A DNA stretch of 64,000 bases, from assembly GCA_039621445.1 (NCBI GenBank), contig CP154955.1, forward strand, positions 52,357,384-52,421,383, written 5' to 3'. Below are positions 11,349 through 23,470 of this stretch, piece by piece (position 1 is the stretch's first letter; each line of letters begins with the position of its first letter). Under the pieces are notes generated by a model that saw nothing but the letters and a program-made list of their open reading frames with translations, ran no database searches and was not told where the DNA came from. The stretch is from Euglena gracilis (lineage: Eukaryota; Euglenida; Euglenophyceae; Euglenales). The position numbers and the translations under genes were made by a program.

Positions 11349-12420
11349 TTTGGAGGGGACCCCAGAGGTCCTGTCAGCCCCCTTTTTCCATCGATGAGTT
11401 GAAAGAAATTCTGTCTAGACACCCGAAGGGAAGCTTTGTGGTAACAGCCTTCGGTGCAACAGGTGCCAGATAAAACCAAATGGTCATGTTCAAGAACGGA
11501 GGCAGAGGCAGTGGTTAGGATTCCCTGGCCCTGCCGTTGGACCCACCCCCTCGCTTGGCCCCCCTCTTGGTTACGTGCCAACTTGGCCCCTCTAAAGTTG
11601 GCCTTCGGCCTTAGCTTGCGATCTTGCCCCCATTTTTTGAAGGGTTTTCCCCCCTGTTTTGCACGTGCCCAATCAATTCGTAACATCCAAAGTAACATCC
11701 GAAGCGCATGTGAGCAAAATGCTGTGCTCCCCCCCCCCCCGGTTGTTGGCTCCCTTGGCTGTTGGGCCAACTTGACCCCCACGCAAGGGGATGGTCTGCG
11801 GTCTTCAAAGCATGTGCCAAACACCCCTGAACCCTTCAACGACCACCAAATGGAATAGGTCAGAACCAGAACACACAGTGGTTGGCTGCGCAGTGCGTGC
11901 CGATGCCGCCGCCCCAGGTGCTTGCTGCTGCCATGCCACTGGCAATGGCCACCGTCGTGCACAACAAACAGTCGATTCACACGTGTCGCGCGCATCCAAT
12001 CTTTCCGTGGATGTATGGCTGCGTGCGACAAGTGGGCATCGACATGCATCCGGTGTAATTCCGCAGGGGGGAGGAACACAAATGCTTTTTTGTGTTTTTC
12101 GGTTTTGGAAAAATTTGTGTTTTGAGTTTTTTTTTCCTGTTTTTTATTACGGTTTTTTTTTTGCGTCGCATTTCTTGAGGGTTCATGTTGTGCGCCCTCC
12201 CCCCCCGTATGATGTGTGGGGTATCAGGTTGAATTTTTCAGGTGCATGAACGGCCGCTGCGGGGGTCGGAGCGGGGCGTGACGAGGGGTAGAACTGGGTA
12301 CGAAAAGTCGAAGTTGCAAAAAAGCCGAGAAAAAACGGCAACTGTGCGGGGAAAAAGCCCAAACCTAAACTTGGAGCCAGCAAGCCAAATGGGGCCCCGG
12401 TGTTTGATCCACGGTGGAGG
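11349..12420. other. Downstream of the gene end; repeat segment at 11545-11720
   Basis: The part at 11545-11720 shares TTGGCCCC, AAAGTTGGCCTT and GGCCTTA blocks with 43925-44060 and 50725-50800 (family L). The rest shows no recognised gene or polyadenylation signal. Confidence 0.4.
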
Positions 12421-12426
12421 AACCGA

Positions 12427-12605
12427 ATGAATCAGGCTTCGCCGGAGCGGAAAAGTCATTCCCAGCCCCCAAGTGTTCCAGCCTGTGAGCCGGGCGTCAA
12501 GCGACGGCCGGGTGCTGGTGCCGAGCCGGCGCTACTGCTGGAGGAGCTGGTGTTCAACATGCTGCTGTGCCCCCACGGCTGCCCCCCCCCCCGGGCTGCA
12601 ATGCG
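12427..12605 (+). CDS. Candidate exon before a CTG array
   Basis: An ATG at 12427 opens a frame reading MNQASPERKSHS, then ACEPGVKRRPGAGAEPALLL, EELVFNMLLCPHG, and then passes into the CTG array. The helix-like ALLLEELVFNML stretch is protein-like. The donor is unclear: CCT|GTGAGC at 12483 would give a very short first exon, and no good donor is visible before the array. It may be the first exon of the next gene. The frame is open partly because of GC bias. Confidence 0.3.
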
Positions 12606-12627
12606 GGCCGCTTGCGTTGAGGGTGGC

Positions 12628-12870
12628 TGCTGCTGCTGCTGCTGCTGCTGCTGCCCGCTGCTACTGCTGCTGCCCGCTGCTGCTGCTGCTGCCCGCTGCT
12701 GCTGCTGCTGCCCGCTGCTGCTGCTGCTGCTGCTGCTGCTGCCCGCTGCTGCTGCTGCTGCCCGCTGCTGCTGCTGCTGCCCGCTGCTGCTGCTGCTGCT
12801 GCTGCTGCTGACGTTGTCGTCGTCGTCGTTGTTGTTGCTGCTGCTGCTGCTGTTGCCGTTGTTGTCAACA
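12628..12870. repeat. (CTG)n / CCCGCTG compound repeat
   Basis: Runs of CTG are interrupted regularly by CCCGCTG, then change to GTC/GTT/GTTG units. Read on either strand it gives poly-Ala, -Leu, -Cys, -Ser or -Gln. Its translation cannot be judged without transcript data. Confidence 0.9.
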
Positions 12871-13004
12871 ATGATAATGGGATGATGTTCGCATGCTCCG
12901 TCCAATGTGTGTTTTTTTTCGAACGATTCAGGTGTTTTAGCCTGAGACGTTTTTGGCCCACCCTTGGCGTGTTGTGCACGCGCGCACGAACGTATGGGCG
13001 CGTG

Positions 13005-13325
13005 CATGCGTGTGTGCGTGCATGCATGTATATGCTCATATGTGTTTGCATTTGTGCAGGTGTTGTTGGTGTGTGTGTGTGTGTGTTGTGTTGCTTGTTT
13101 GTGTTGTGTGAGTGGGTTGTGTGTGTGCGCGCGCGTGTGTGTGTCTGTGTGCGGGGGGGGGGGGTTGGTGGGTGGATCTGTGTATATGTGTGTGTGCGGT
13201 TGTGTGGGTGGGTCTGGTGGATGGGTGAGTAGGTGGGTGGGTGAGTGAGGGTGTGTTGTGTGTGTTCCGTGTGCGGGGGGGGGGTGTGGGTGTGTGTGCC
13301 GTGTTTGTGTTTGTGAATGTTCGTG
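13005..13325. repeat. Degenerate (GT)n/(GGGT)n tract
   Basis: About 300 bp of GTGT, GGGT and GTGC units. Confidence 0.85.
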
Positions 13326-15390
13326 CCATCGCTTATGCTCATTCTTTTGCGTATCATTTTCCCAAGCACTTCAGGATCGGTCGTGCCCTCAACAAATCCC
13401 AACCACCCGCCTTGACCAAGGTGGAGGGGAAGCACTGCTCCGCTGTCTTTTTTGCTGGAGTTCGGTGTGCCACCTCTCGCTGGCACCCTATAGCACCCAC
13501 CCCCCCTCCCCCCCGGTCGGTAAGCACAAGCATGGACTGATGTCCCAGAAAAACACAGCGTGGCTGACTGGTTTTGGAAGAGTGGAAGTGCTCCCCGAGG
13601 GGGGTTGGTAAAGAATTTGCATGGATTGGGCTGGGCTTGGATTGGCATACAGGAGGGTTCAAAAAGCGCAAATTTGCTCTCATCGGCAGGGGATTTCTTA
13701 AGCCGGAGGGTACTCTATCCCCCTGGGGGGGTCCAGCCAGCCAGCAGCTCAAATCCAGCCAGCAGCCCAAATCTGGGCTGGGAGCCCCCCCCCCCGGGGG
13801 GGGGGGTCGAGTGAAATAAAGTCCCGGCCGGAGGCTGGGCCAGCCGGCCGCAGGCTGGCCAGCCAACTGGGCTGCCCAGCGCACCTATCCCTGCATTTTT
13901 TTTCCTCACCACAGCTTCCTCCATCACAGTCCCCCAGCCTTGATCTATTTCCATCCATCAAATGTCAAGAAGGCAAAATGTTTTAGAAAATTTTGTTTTT
14001 CATCAATCCTGCCCCTCCATCCCTGGACCCCCCCCCTCCCCCCCTATCCCCCCCAGGGGGGAGGTCCAGAGCACCTCGTTTCCAGCAAGCAGCCTTTTTG
14101 CCAGCCGGAGGCTGGACCCCCCCCCCCCCGGGTCCTTAATAAATTCCCTGCTCATCAGACTGACTTCAGTTTTCTGTGGCCTTCTATGGCAGAGCTGGCT
14201 GGGACTGCTGCGTGGGGGGGGGGCTGTGTCGGTACGCACACACAGCCTGTGGGGTGGCATAGGCTTGTGGCTGGGGGTTGGTTCCACCATTAAGCCTGGG
14301 TGTACAAATAATTGATGTGGCCCATCCCAGCACAAGTCTGATGCATTTCTCTAACAGTCAACTTGCACCAAAATCCGCCAAACGTTTCTCAAATATCAAA
14401 ACAAGACCACTGTCACAAATCACCACACCTCTGGGGTGTAAATGAGTGCATGCATGGTCATTGTCTGCAGGGGGGACATGAACTTTTTGTTTGTTATTTT
14501 TGATAAAATGGATGATTATTAGCTTTTATTTGCAGCATTTTTTTGCAGCACGTTTTTCAGCATTCATGGTGCGCTTTCTCTTGTCGTAGGCGCATGTATG
14601 CATGTGTGTGTGTATTTATGTGAATGTCTCCACACTCTTATGCACATGTACACGGCTTTTTGCCTTTGCCGGCAGCTGGGCGCTTTCTTCCCTCTCTCAG
14701 CCAGCCGTGGGACCCTGAGCATGCAATTGTTTCCACACGACCAATTTTCGATGATTTCGTTTGATCCCCCCCTCCAAAACCCCGCCTGCCCATGGCACTG
14801 CCAGGGGGGGAGTGCAACCTTCCTTAAATAAGAGCAGAGCTAAGATCATCAAGCAGGATTTGTGCAAATCTCTTTGAAACCTATCTAAAACCTATTTTAA
14901 AGCCCCTTGACAAAATGTGGAAAACTGGACAGATCAACAACTTTAGACAGGGGACATTCATGGAGAATAATTTGCATGTTCAACTCGAACCTCGCAGGTC
15001 GAAGCCGCTTGGCAAAAACAGGCCAGTAGTGGGGAACAAGGAACAACAACGAAGACGACCCAACACGTCAAGGAAGACGAAATTTTCTTTGGCCTTTTGA
15101 TTTTCGATCCCGTGCAAGCCCTCCAGAAGGACGGTTGCGATGATTCTGGTAACTGCATTTTTGGAGCACTTTGGAGAAAATGAATGGGTTTTGGCCAAAA
15201 CCCATTGATCTTGAGCCATTTTGGCCCTGGTCAAAATGACCCCCCTGGGGGGAGTAGGAAGTCGGTGAGTGACTGACTGGTTTTCCGAACGTAGCAAGAG
15301 AGGTCCTGGACTTAGCCATTTTCCTTGTTTCTTAAAAAAGGTGATTGGTTTGGGTTTAAAAAAAACCTGACTGACTTGGGTGTACGAGTG
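13325..15390. other. No gene recognised; several short repeat copies
   Basis: It contains CTGACTGGTTTT...GAGTGGAAGTG at 13562-13600 (family E fragment). It also contains CCAGCCAGCCAGCAGC next to a C-run/G-run palindrome at 13725-13810 (family M), and related CAGCAAGCAGCC blocks near 14080-14110. Two GACTGGTTTT fragments lie at 15268 and 15348. No exon is convincing. Confidence 0.4.
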
Positions 15391-15397
15391 GGAAGCA

Positions 15398-15672
15398 GGT
15401 TTTTTTTTGTCTTGGACCCCGGGGGGGAGGGGTGGTGTGGGTGGGTCCGGCCAAGCCCCTCTGGGAGGTCCCCCGGGGGGGATATACTTTTCGGCGCAGA
15501 AGGCACCGAAAATTTTTGAAAAGTGCTGATTTTTTAGTATTTTTCGCGATTTTTGGCCATTTTCAGGGAAAAGTGAGTGGGTCCCGGACCCCCCCCCCCC
15601 CGGGGGGGGGGCTCCCCCCGGGGGGGGGGGGGGGGGGGGGGACCCCCCTCCCCTCGGTCTTTAAAAAAAACC
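15398..15672 (+). mobile_element. Family A short foldback element, copy A1
   Basis: It begins GGTTTTTTTTTGTCTTGGACC and ends GGTCTTTAAAAAAAACC. These ends are imperfect inverted repeats of one another. The interior has GGATATACTTTTCGGCGC, a TTTTTCGCGATTTTTGGCCA block and long C-then-G runs. The same order occurs at 20302-20573, 37145-37392 and 60686-60956. It has no coding capacity. Confidence 0.8.
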
Positions 15673-15731
15673 TGGTGGGAAGGACCCTCATACGTGCCGA
15701 CGGCACCGCTGCACAATTGCCTGGCCCGGAG

Positions 15732-15834
15732 CCTAACCTGGGGTGGCTGACGCTGTGCCCGGTGGCCAGCGAACCGTTGGTGATCGACGTGCCCAACGGG
15801 CCGCGGCGGCTGCCCAACGTCTTCCGGGACACCC

Positions 15835-15836
<2 letters not shown>
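15732..15836 (+). CDS. Candidate exon ending at a (GT)n donor
   Basis: The frame is open from at least 15675 and reads [20 protein letters not shown] then [15 protein letters not shown]. It ends at CACCCAG|GTGTGTGTG in phase 0, where the long GT array begins. The start is set at the CGGAG acceptor at 15731; an earlier AG at 15685 would add about 15 residues. GC content and composition are exon-like. No family is recognised. The 3' end of element A1 lies about 60 bp upstream. Confidence 0.5.
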
Positions 15837-15921
<85 letters not shown>

Positions 15922-15928
15922 TGTGTGC

Positions 15929-15964
<36 letters not shown>

Positions 15965-15965
15965 G

Positions 15966-16022
<57 letters not shown>

Positions 16023-16024
16023 GC

Positions 16025-16073
<49 letters not shown>
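15837..16073. repeat. (GT)n/(GCGT)n array starting at a splice donor
   Basis: Pure GT for about 75 bp, then mixed GTGC, a (GCGT)n block at 15965-16028 and GT again. The first GT is the putative donor of the preceding exon. Confidence 0.9.
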
Positions 16074-16074
<1 letters not shown>

Positions 16075-16077
<3 letters not shown>

Positions 16078-18140
16078 GCCTGGCTGCCCCACCCCCCCCC
16101 TCCCGGAACTGGTCTGCAGGCACCCTGGCCCCCCAGTAGTCAATTTCTCTGTTTGATGCCTCTTTCCCCCTTTTTTTCTCCTCCCCTTCAAACTCTTTCT
16201 TCTCTTTTTGATTTGAACCATTTCTTTCCTGAATCCGATGTCTTTCGTTTCCGAAAAAGTAACCCGCCCAATAATAAACCCGCTTTATTTGGACACTCAA
16301 AGTCGGGGTCCAGGGGGGGGTAATTGTTTGGGCAAAAATTTCGAGTTCCAAATCGAGCCAAAGACCCCTCGACAGGCTCTAATCATCATTTTTTTTTTGG
16401 TATTTTTGGGCTTCTTGAGTAACGAATGCTTTTTGGGCATGACCAATTTCATCTATTTTTGTTATTTTCGCAATATTTCTGCGGATTTCCCCCCCGCCTT
16501 CACAACTTTGGAAGTCGCAGTTGTGTCGTGTTGGAAGCTGGGGGTTTTTCTCATTTGGGCGGCCGAAATCGGCCCTCAGGGGGTTTTACCATTTGGGAGT
16601 TTCTTATTATTTGGGGGGGGATGTTACTTGGGAGGTTTCCCCCAAAGTTTCCCAGAATTACATTTCTTTGGTCTGGGCAAATCGGGCAACATTTCTGGCC
16701 CCACCCTCTGCCCCAGTCACGTTGGGTGTGGGTCCCCCCCCCAACCTGCCCTCATTCGAGCCCTGCTCCACCTTTTGGCCAAGTCCCTGGGAAGCTGTAA
16801 TCCAGGAAGCTTCTGTTTTCGCTTATCTGCCCCCTCTTTAAAATCATTTTGAAGGTTTATCCATTGAAAAAGGATGTTTTCATATGGTCAAAACTGCGAA
16901 CAGTTTTCTTCTCCAAAATCTGTTTTGTGTCCGCGCATAATTTCTTGTGCGACTACTTTTCGTGTCGGTGCACCATCGTTTCGCGTCGTACCTTATCCAC
17001 CGACCACATTGCACTCACGAGTTGCGGGTCAGAAGAGCACACCCCCCCTGGCTTGTTCAGCCAGGCGGAATTGTGCCGTCCCTAAAATACCGTGGATGAG
17101 GGACCTAGCCAGGGGGTTTCCCAGCACCCGTGCAGGAGGTCCGTGAGAGTAACTCCACGACACCAACCGGATAATCCCAATTCGGGGAACGTTTTGCAAG
17201 TTTGCCAAAAAAGTGTTCCGCTTTCTTTTTCCCCAACCCCCCGGGGGGTTGCCTTGTGCTATGGGGATGCTGCCCACTGGAGGCCCTCCCCGGGTGGTCG
17301 GATTTGGCTCCCAGCACCTGCTGACCCAGTGTTCCTATTTCCAATTTTCCAATTACCGTTGAAAATGTCTATTTTTTTGGACCCAGGAGCCTTCGGAGCC
17401 GGGGTGTACGTTATAGCACTAAACACCCAAAACCTGGCCTCCCGGGGGGGGTCACAGGGGGCACCCTACCCCCCTGTGAGCCCATATCACCCATTCCTAG
17501 GGGGGGATCTTCGGTAAAAGTGAGTCTGACCACCCTCAAAAAAAGTTCAAATATTTTCATTTTTTTTTTGGTACTGCAAATCGTTCAGTAAGCTCAATTT
17601 TAGTTCACCATACAAGCAAACGTTGCTCAAGCGTCACAATATCACCCTCCTTTTGCTTAAGAAGCTTTACCCTGGAAAATTGCAAAAATGGGTCACTCGA
17701 TGTCAACAACTCCACCGTTTTGTCTGTACAATTATCATTATGACTATTACGAAGATCTCTTTGTCGAACAGAATTGCATTTTTATCTCATTTCATTTTTT
17801 TTTTTCAATCAGAACCTGCCCATACAATCTGTAGAGCAAGGATGTGTGCTGGTTGCCAACACAAAAACTGCACCCCGCTGTGTAACCTGCATGTGTCAAT
17901 GCAACCCTCCTGACCGTGCAAACAGGAAGGCAAATCGGCCCATTTCCACGCCAGTTCAATGCCAATGCAATTGAGGTGCTTGGGTGTGAAAACGCTTCTT
18001 GCATGTTTGATGGTCGTGTCATCCGCCCGTCCCTACCACGCCTTTCTGTACAGCTCTGCCCCCTCCGTACCCCCTGCCCCCATGACCCCATGCCTAATTT
18101 TTCCCGTCAACGCTGCTCTTCGGTTTCCCTTCCCTTCCGC
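16075..18140. other. Mostly intronic-looking, no recognised exon
   Basis: A TTATTTGGGGGG/CGGCCGAAATCGGCCC patch at 16560-16630 is a diverged relative of the family G elements at 41004 and 62443. The rest is mixed unique sequence with T-rich patches. Confidence 0.4.
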
Positions 18141-18142
18141 AG

Positions 18143-18198
18143 TACCCGGAGTTATCTATGCTCCCCATCAAGTCCCCGCCCTACGTGTCGGCTGGCAG
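18143..18198 (+). CDS. Candidate exon with GC donor
   Basis: The acceptor CCCTTCCGCAG is followed by codons reading YPELSMLPIKSPPYVSAG. It ends CTGGCAG|GCCTGAG, the same CAG|GC donor type as in the acetyltransferase gene. It starts in phase 0, compatible with the exon ending at 15836, and ends in phase 2. The product is unrecognised. If the GC donor is not used, the frame runs to a TAA near 18268. Confidence 0.35.
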
Positions 18199-18639
18199 GC
18201 CTGAGAAGAGTCGCTGTGTCCCCATCCCCCGCAGGGCGTCGACCTGTCTGGGGGCTTCGGGGTTCTAAGGCCCTTCGTTGCGGTGGTTCTGGTTTTTTTG
18301 GTGGCTTTTCCATATTTGTGTCTGGGTGCTTTTGCTCTTCTCGGGTTTTGCCTGCCACTTCATTTTGGTGTTGGGACTAAACTGGTCAAATCCATCGCCA
18401 GTTTTGGGTCGCGATGCCATTTACCATTCCTTTTTGTGGGCAGGATATTAAGTAAATGTTGGTTTTGCACAGGGGGAGGGGAGGGGGGTCCGACCCTCCC
18501 TGTTCCCCCAGTACCGAGGGGGGGGGGCAGGGACCCCCATATGGAACCCAAAATTTTTTCTTCCTCGGCGCTTCGCGCCGGCAGACTTATGTTTTTATCA
18601 CCTTTTTCTGTCAATTTGGGGAGAGAGAAAAAACGCCTG

Positions 18640-19042
18640 GCCGACCCCCCCCCCGGGGCGGAGGGGCCCCGGGCCAAAAACCAGTCAGTCACTCTGAAAA
18701 AATCACTCAATCACCCCCCCCCCCCCCGGGTAGGCCAGTGACTGCATGTCCCGGACCCCCCCATCCCCCTCCCCCCGCGGTAAAAACACCGGCAGCCCAA
18801 AATTGCGTTTTCAGGCGGGCAAAAGTGGTTTGAGTGACCCTGGCGCCAAAGGTGCCGAGGAATTTTTTTTGGCCTATCATGGCCAAAAGTGACTGCAAAG
18901 TGGCCGGTTTTCCTGAGTGGCCGACCCCCCCCCCCCCCCAGGGGGTAGTGGCTGACTGGTTTCCCGAAAAAAGTGACTGTCTCGTTTTTCGAAGTGGAGT
19001 GACCCCCCCCCCCCGGGGTCGGTAAAAATTGTATGGTCCGGG
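18640..19042. repeat. Family E interspersed repeat, copy 1
   Basis: Diagnostic blocks in order are CAGTGACTG, GGCGCCAAAGGTGCCGAG, TGGCCAAAAGTGACTG, GAGTGGCCGACC, TAGTGGCTGACTGGTTT, AGTGGAGTGACC and GGGGTCGGTAAAAATTGTAT plus GGTC. The same order occurs at 50190-50540, and part of it at 30690-30945. Confidence 0.8.
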
Positions 19043-19044
19043 GC

Positions 19045-19370
19045 CAGGGGATTTTTTTAGTCTTGGACCCCCTCCCCCCGGGGGGGGAGGGGGGGGGGTA
19101 GGGTGGGTGGGTCCCTTGGACCCCCTCCCCCCCGGGGGGGGGTGGGGGTAGGGGCTGGTGGGTACACCTTTTTTTTGCGCCAAAGGCGCCGAAAATTTTG
19201 AAAAGGGTCCTTTTTTTTTAGTATTTTTGGCCATTTTCGGGCAAAAGTGGGTGGGGTGGGTCCCCTGGGATCCCCCCCCTCCCCGGGGGGCCCCACCACA
19301 GGGGGTGGGTGGGTGGGTGCCGACCCCCTCTCCCCCCCCCGCCCCTCAAAAAAAAAACCCTAACCGGGGC
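19045..19370. repeat. Family A-like element, diverged
   Basis: It starts ATTTTTTTAGTCTTGGACCC. It contains C-run/G-run palindromes, TTTTGCGCCAAAGGCGCCGA and TTTTTGGCCATTTTCGGGCA, and ends in CCTCAAAAAAAAAACCC. It is a longer relative of family A in the same orientation, abutting the family E copy. Confidence 0.65.
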
Positions 19371-19453
19371 CCCCCCCTCCCCCCTCCCCCCTCTCGTTTA
19401 ATACCCTGGGGGGTGGGTCGGCCGGCCCCTGCGGCACGTTGGGGGATTAACAG

Positions 19454-19624
<171 letters not shown>

Positions 19625-20301
19625 GTCCATTCGATGCCGTTTCATTGTGCCCTCTTTGCTGCATTGGGAGATTTCGTTCCACACCCCGTCGGTCATTTTT
19701 ACCCGGTACAGTTGGTTGCAGTTTGTTGGTGCAGTGGTCCGTTTAACTTTTTTTATTTTTTTTTGTAAACTGACAGTTCTTGTCACTTGCTATGATCCAT
19801 GACCGATGAATTTCAAGGTCATTCATGCAGAGTCAGGACTCCCCCGCCCCCCAAGCTTTCAAGGATGTGGAACAAACATTTTGTATTTCAGTCGAGAGTC
19901 AAAACTGAAAAATCTGTTCCTGTGGGCGGTATCCAACTTATTTTTGCGCAGCTTCTATGAACTGTGGTTGCACCTTCAGAAGGCCAGCACATGTTTTGGG
20001 ATGAGATCACTATGCATTACATCAGATGAGGGGGAAAAAACAGAGATTTCACCACAAGAAAGGCGATTAAAATAATTAAACAGTTTGAAAACTCTATTGC
20101 TAATTTTAGGTGGTGACATAGATTTCGGGGATCCACAGAACCAAAAATTCTCCCGGGCCCTTATCGCTGCGCTGTCGGAGGGGGCTCCATCCCCCCAGGG
20201 CTTCCCATGCACCCCTGGCTGTCCTTTAGCCAAGGGGGACGCCTAACGGAAGTAAAAACGTCGGCAGAGCGGCATTGGAAACCCATGGGATGGCCCCAGG
20301 G

Positions 20302-20573
20302 GTTTTTTTTTAGTCGACCCCCGGGGGGGGCGGTCCAGCCGAGCCCCCCCCCCCCCCCGGGCGGGGTGGGTCCCCCTGGAGGGGGTGGGATATACTTTTC
20401 GGCGCCGAAGGGATATACTTTTCTTTTTTTGAAAAAGTGCTATTTTTGGCACTTTTCGCAATTTTTCGGCCATTTTTTTTGTGGGTCCCCTGGGACCCCC
20501 CCGGCCCCCCCAGGGGGGGGGGTGGGTGGGTTGGACCCCCCCCTCCCCCCGGTCTTAAAAAAAAACCTTTGGA
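20302..20573 (+). mobile_element. Family A element, copy A2
   Basis: It begins GGTTTTTTTTTAGTCGACC and ends CGGTCTTAAAAAAAAACC. Inside are GATATACTTTTCGGCGCCGA (the GATATACTTTTC motif occurs twice), GCACTTTTCGCAATTTTTCG and a C-run/G-run palindrome. Confidence 0.8.
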
Positions 20574-20613
20574 TGGCCCCCTCCCCTGGGATGGCAGGCC
20601 CTCCCTGTGCGCA

Positions 20614-20713
20614 GGATGCTGGCCCGGAGGCCTCCCCCTCCCAACAGAACCCCCTCCGGGCCTCCCCTTCGCGCCCTTCCTCTTGTTACCATCGCTCCAC
20701 TCCGCCGCATATG
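20614..20713 (+). CDS. Candidate Pro/Ser-rich exon
   Basis: After CCTGTGCGCAG the frame reads DAGPEASPSQQNPLRASPSR and continues Ser/Pro-rich to CATATG|GTGTGG. Element A2 ends about 40 bp upstream. The composition is that of a disordered protein region or of GC-rich non-coding DNA; the two cannot be separated here. Confidence 0.25.
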
Positions 20714-20744
20714 GTGTGGCGTGCATGTTTTTGGAGATGTGGAC

Positions 20745-20928
20745 AGACAGACAGATTGGTGGACGGACAATTGGTGGACAGATTGGTGGATGAATTGACG
20801 GACGATGTGTCTGCCTGCCTGCCTGCCTGCCTGCTTGCATGCATGTAATGCATGGATGCATGGATGGATGGATGGATGGATGGATGGATGGATGGATGGA
20901 TGGATGGACGGACAGACGGATGGACACA
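20745..20928. repeat. (TGCC)n, (TGCA)n and (TGGA)n microsatellites
   Basis: Degenerate GGACAGATTGGT units are followed by TGCCTGCC, TGCATGCA and (TGGA)n, again tetranucleotide steps differing by one base. Confidence 0.85.
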
Positions 20929-21505
20929 CAGTGCTTATTTATTTTTGACGGGATATTTTTTAATGGATCGCATCGTTTGTCCTTTTGAGTCTCGACCCCA
21001 GTCGATGCCCGGACCGCCGTTGGACCACCTTTGGAAAGCAGCAGTGCAAAGGCCTCAAAATGCCTTAAAGTGCCTCAATGTCTTTCCCCGACCCGACTGC
21101 AGGACCGCCCTCCTCTGGTTCCTCGGCGTTGTAGCGCTCATCACGCCGATGACAGCCCTCCCGCCCAGGGCCTTGTTTTTTTTTGAAGAAAAATGGGTGA
21201 ACTCCCGGAGGGGAATGCGCAATTCTGGTTTATTGGGTGATACGGCTTTTTTCTGAGCCGAAGTGCAATGTTCTTATTATTTTTTATTATTATTGTATTT
21301 ATTTTTACATTCAGTTTTTTTTTTTACATTAATTAAATCTGTTCATTTTATTTCATTTCTTGCTTTGTTCTTTTGGGGATTCTATATCTGCCCTAATCCT
21401 ATCCGGGGGATTCCATCTCATTTTTTTTTGGGAGCAGATCCCTGCCCCCAAGCCCATCCTCCGTTCCCCCCCTGGCTTTCCACTGGCGCGGCAATCCTCC
21501 TCCAG

Positions 21506-21574
21506 CGGCAATTCCGGGACGGAGGTGCCCTGCAACAGCGTCACCTCTGCCGCTTTTGCGTCGCTTTTTTTGCT
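21506..21574 (+). CDS. Candidate exon with GTGAGT donor
   Basis: The acceptor CCTCCTCCAG is followed by exactly 23 codons reading RQFRDGGALQQRHLCRFCVA then FFA, and a consensus donor GCT|GTGAGT. Both ends are phase 0. The residues CRFC could be metal-binding, but nothing else supports this. No homologue is recognised. Confidence 0.35.
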
Positions 21575-21743
21575 GTGAGTATGACAGCACGTCCTTAACG
21601 GCATGTGATTGACCATGTGCTTGTGCCTCTCCGATGTGTGTTTGTGATGGTTGCCGAAGAGGCCCACCTGCGTTTCTTTCTGTATTCTTATGTGGGTTTT
21701 TGTATCATGGAGGTTACTTCTACTTTGCATGTTGGTACCACAC

Positions 21744-22155
21744 ACACAAACACACACACACACACACACACAAACACACACAAACACACACACTCACACC
21801 CACACAAACACACCCACCCACCCACCCACCCACCCACCCACCCACCCACCCACCCACCCACCCACCCACCCACCCACCCACCCACCCACCCACCCACCCA
21901 CCCCCCACCAACACCACCCACCCCACCCCCTCCCACCCACCACCACCCACCCCACACACACCCACCACCCCACCCCCCACCCACCCAACCAGCCACCCAC
22001 CCACCCACCCACCCACCCACCCACCCACCCACCCACCCCCCCACCCACCCACCACCCCACCACCCACCCCCACCCCCCCACCCACCCACCCACCCATCCA
22101 CCCAACACAAACACCCAACCACCCACCCAACCACCCACCCACCCACCCCCTCACA

Positions 22156-22191
<36 letters not shown>

Positions 22192-22251
22192 ACACACACA
22201 CCCCCACACACACACACCCACACCCACCACACACACACCCCCCCACACACA

Positions 22252-22282
<31 letters not shown>

Positions 22283-22312
22283 ACACACACACACACCCCA
22301 CACACACACACA

Positions 22313-22407
<95 letters not shown>
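21744..22407. repeat. 660-bp (CCCA)n/(CA)n compound array
   Basis: CA repeats pass into (CCCA)n at 21808-21902, then mixed CACC, CCCA and CA blocks, ending in pure (CA) from about 22312. Long frames through it (poly-His/Thr/Pro or Val/Cys/Gly) are artefacts. Confidence 0.95.
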
Positions 22408-22409
22408 AG

Positions 22410-22739
22410 TGCAGGCATTGAACAACGTGCTTCGTGCCCCCTCAGTGTTTTTTTTTGTATTTCTTTGTGTGTTTTTTCCCCCAATTATCTGTATTGTCAC
22501 AAACCACCCTTCTTCCTGCCCCCACACAGGTTCGCTGCCCAACCATGGAGTTGCACTCAGATATATCTGACCGTGGGTTCCCGGTGTGTCACCCTGCTTG
22601 AAGGATTGGGCATGTAACCTTCCTGTGATTCGATGGGGAAGATACGACCAACTTCAGAATACTGCATACTTTCTGGCAGCCTTCTTCCGCGTCCTGCCAC
22701 CACACCAAAAACACGGATAAAAGCTAGATGGAAATTCAA

Positions 22740-22810
<71 letters not shown>

Positions 22811-23183
22811 TGTTTTTAAATTAATTTGTACTTTTTTCCAAATTTAATTTGATATTATTTATTAAAATTAATTTCATTTTTAGGCTTAAGTTTTAAATTA
22901 AATTCAAATTCAAATTGTATTAAATTTCATCATTTTTGTTTCAATTGCACATTGGGCTTGGGGTTTTGGATTCATGAGAGCTGAACTCATCCTTTGCAGG
23001 ACCGATTTCGCTGGGTGCCAATACCCTGGTAAAGGCCCTTATCTCAATTTGGAAGGCCTCTGGGTCGTGGGCTCACTCCTCTACTCGGGGTCCCATGCCA
23101 GGGGGTCTCACCATCTGTGTGCTGTGCTGCGCACACAGTGATGAGTGAGTACATGGCCAGTTCCTCCTGTCCTCCCATCTCAG
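22410..23183. other. No gene recognised; (TA)n at 22739-22811
   Basis: An imperfect TATATA/TGTATA tract lies at 22739-22811 and AT-rich DNA continues to about 22935. No exon is seen. Confidence 0.5.
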
Positions 23184-23246
23184 GGTGGCTCGCCGCGCCC
23201 CGGATCCCCTGTATCTAGCGGCGGGCGCCGTTGTCGGCTGCCTGAG
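23184..23246 (+). CDS. Candidate exon
   Basis: CTCCCATCTCAG precedes one base and 20 codons reading VARRAPDPLYLAAGAVVGCL. It ends CCTGAG|GTGTGCC, a donor rich in GT like others here. GC content rises sharply over this interval. Phases are 2 in, 2 out. The product is unknown. Confidence 0.4.
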
Positions 23247-23470
23247 GTGTGCCGCTGTGTGTCTCTGTAGGCAATCATATCTTCACATGTTTCATCATGG
23301 TGCTTGTATCATGCTTGTTTGCGTGCCTTTAATTCATACCTTACCCCCCTCCTGTCCAAGACACGCAAATGTTCCAGGAAAGTAGCGTTGGCACGGGGTG
23401 TGTGTGTGCAGACAACAAACACGGCTTTCAAAAGCACTGTACTTCATGTTGACACAGGGGGGGGTCAACG

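Noticed and set aside
12456-13648. - strand frames of 180-360 codons rich in Ser, Gln and Ala
   Set aside because: Produced by the CTG and GT arrays; recognised genes in the window are on the + strand.
15205-15235. TTGAGCCATTTTGGCCC, partly like a dinoflagellate spliced-leader sequence
   Set aside because: Only about 14 bases around GCCATTTTGG resemble the spliced leader from memory and the context is a repeat; not enough to call an SL RNA gene or relict leader.
21605-22617. Frames of 250-330 codons of His/Pro/Thr or Val/Cys/Gly
   Set aside because: Translation of (CCCA)n and (CA)n arrays; no real protein sequence flanks them in frame.
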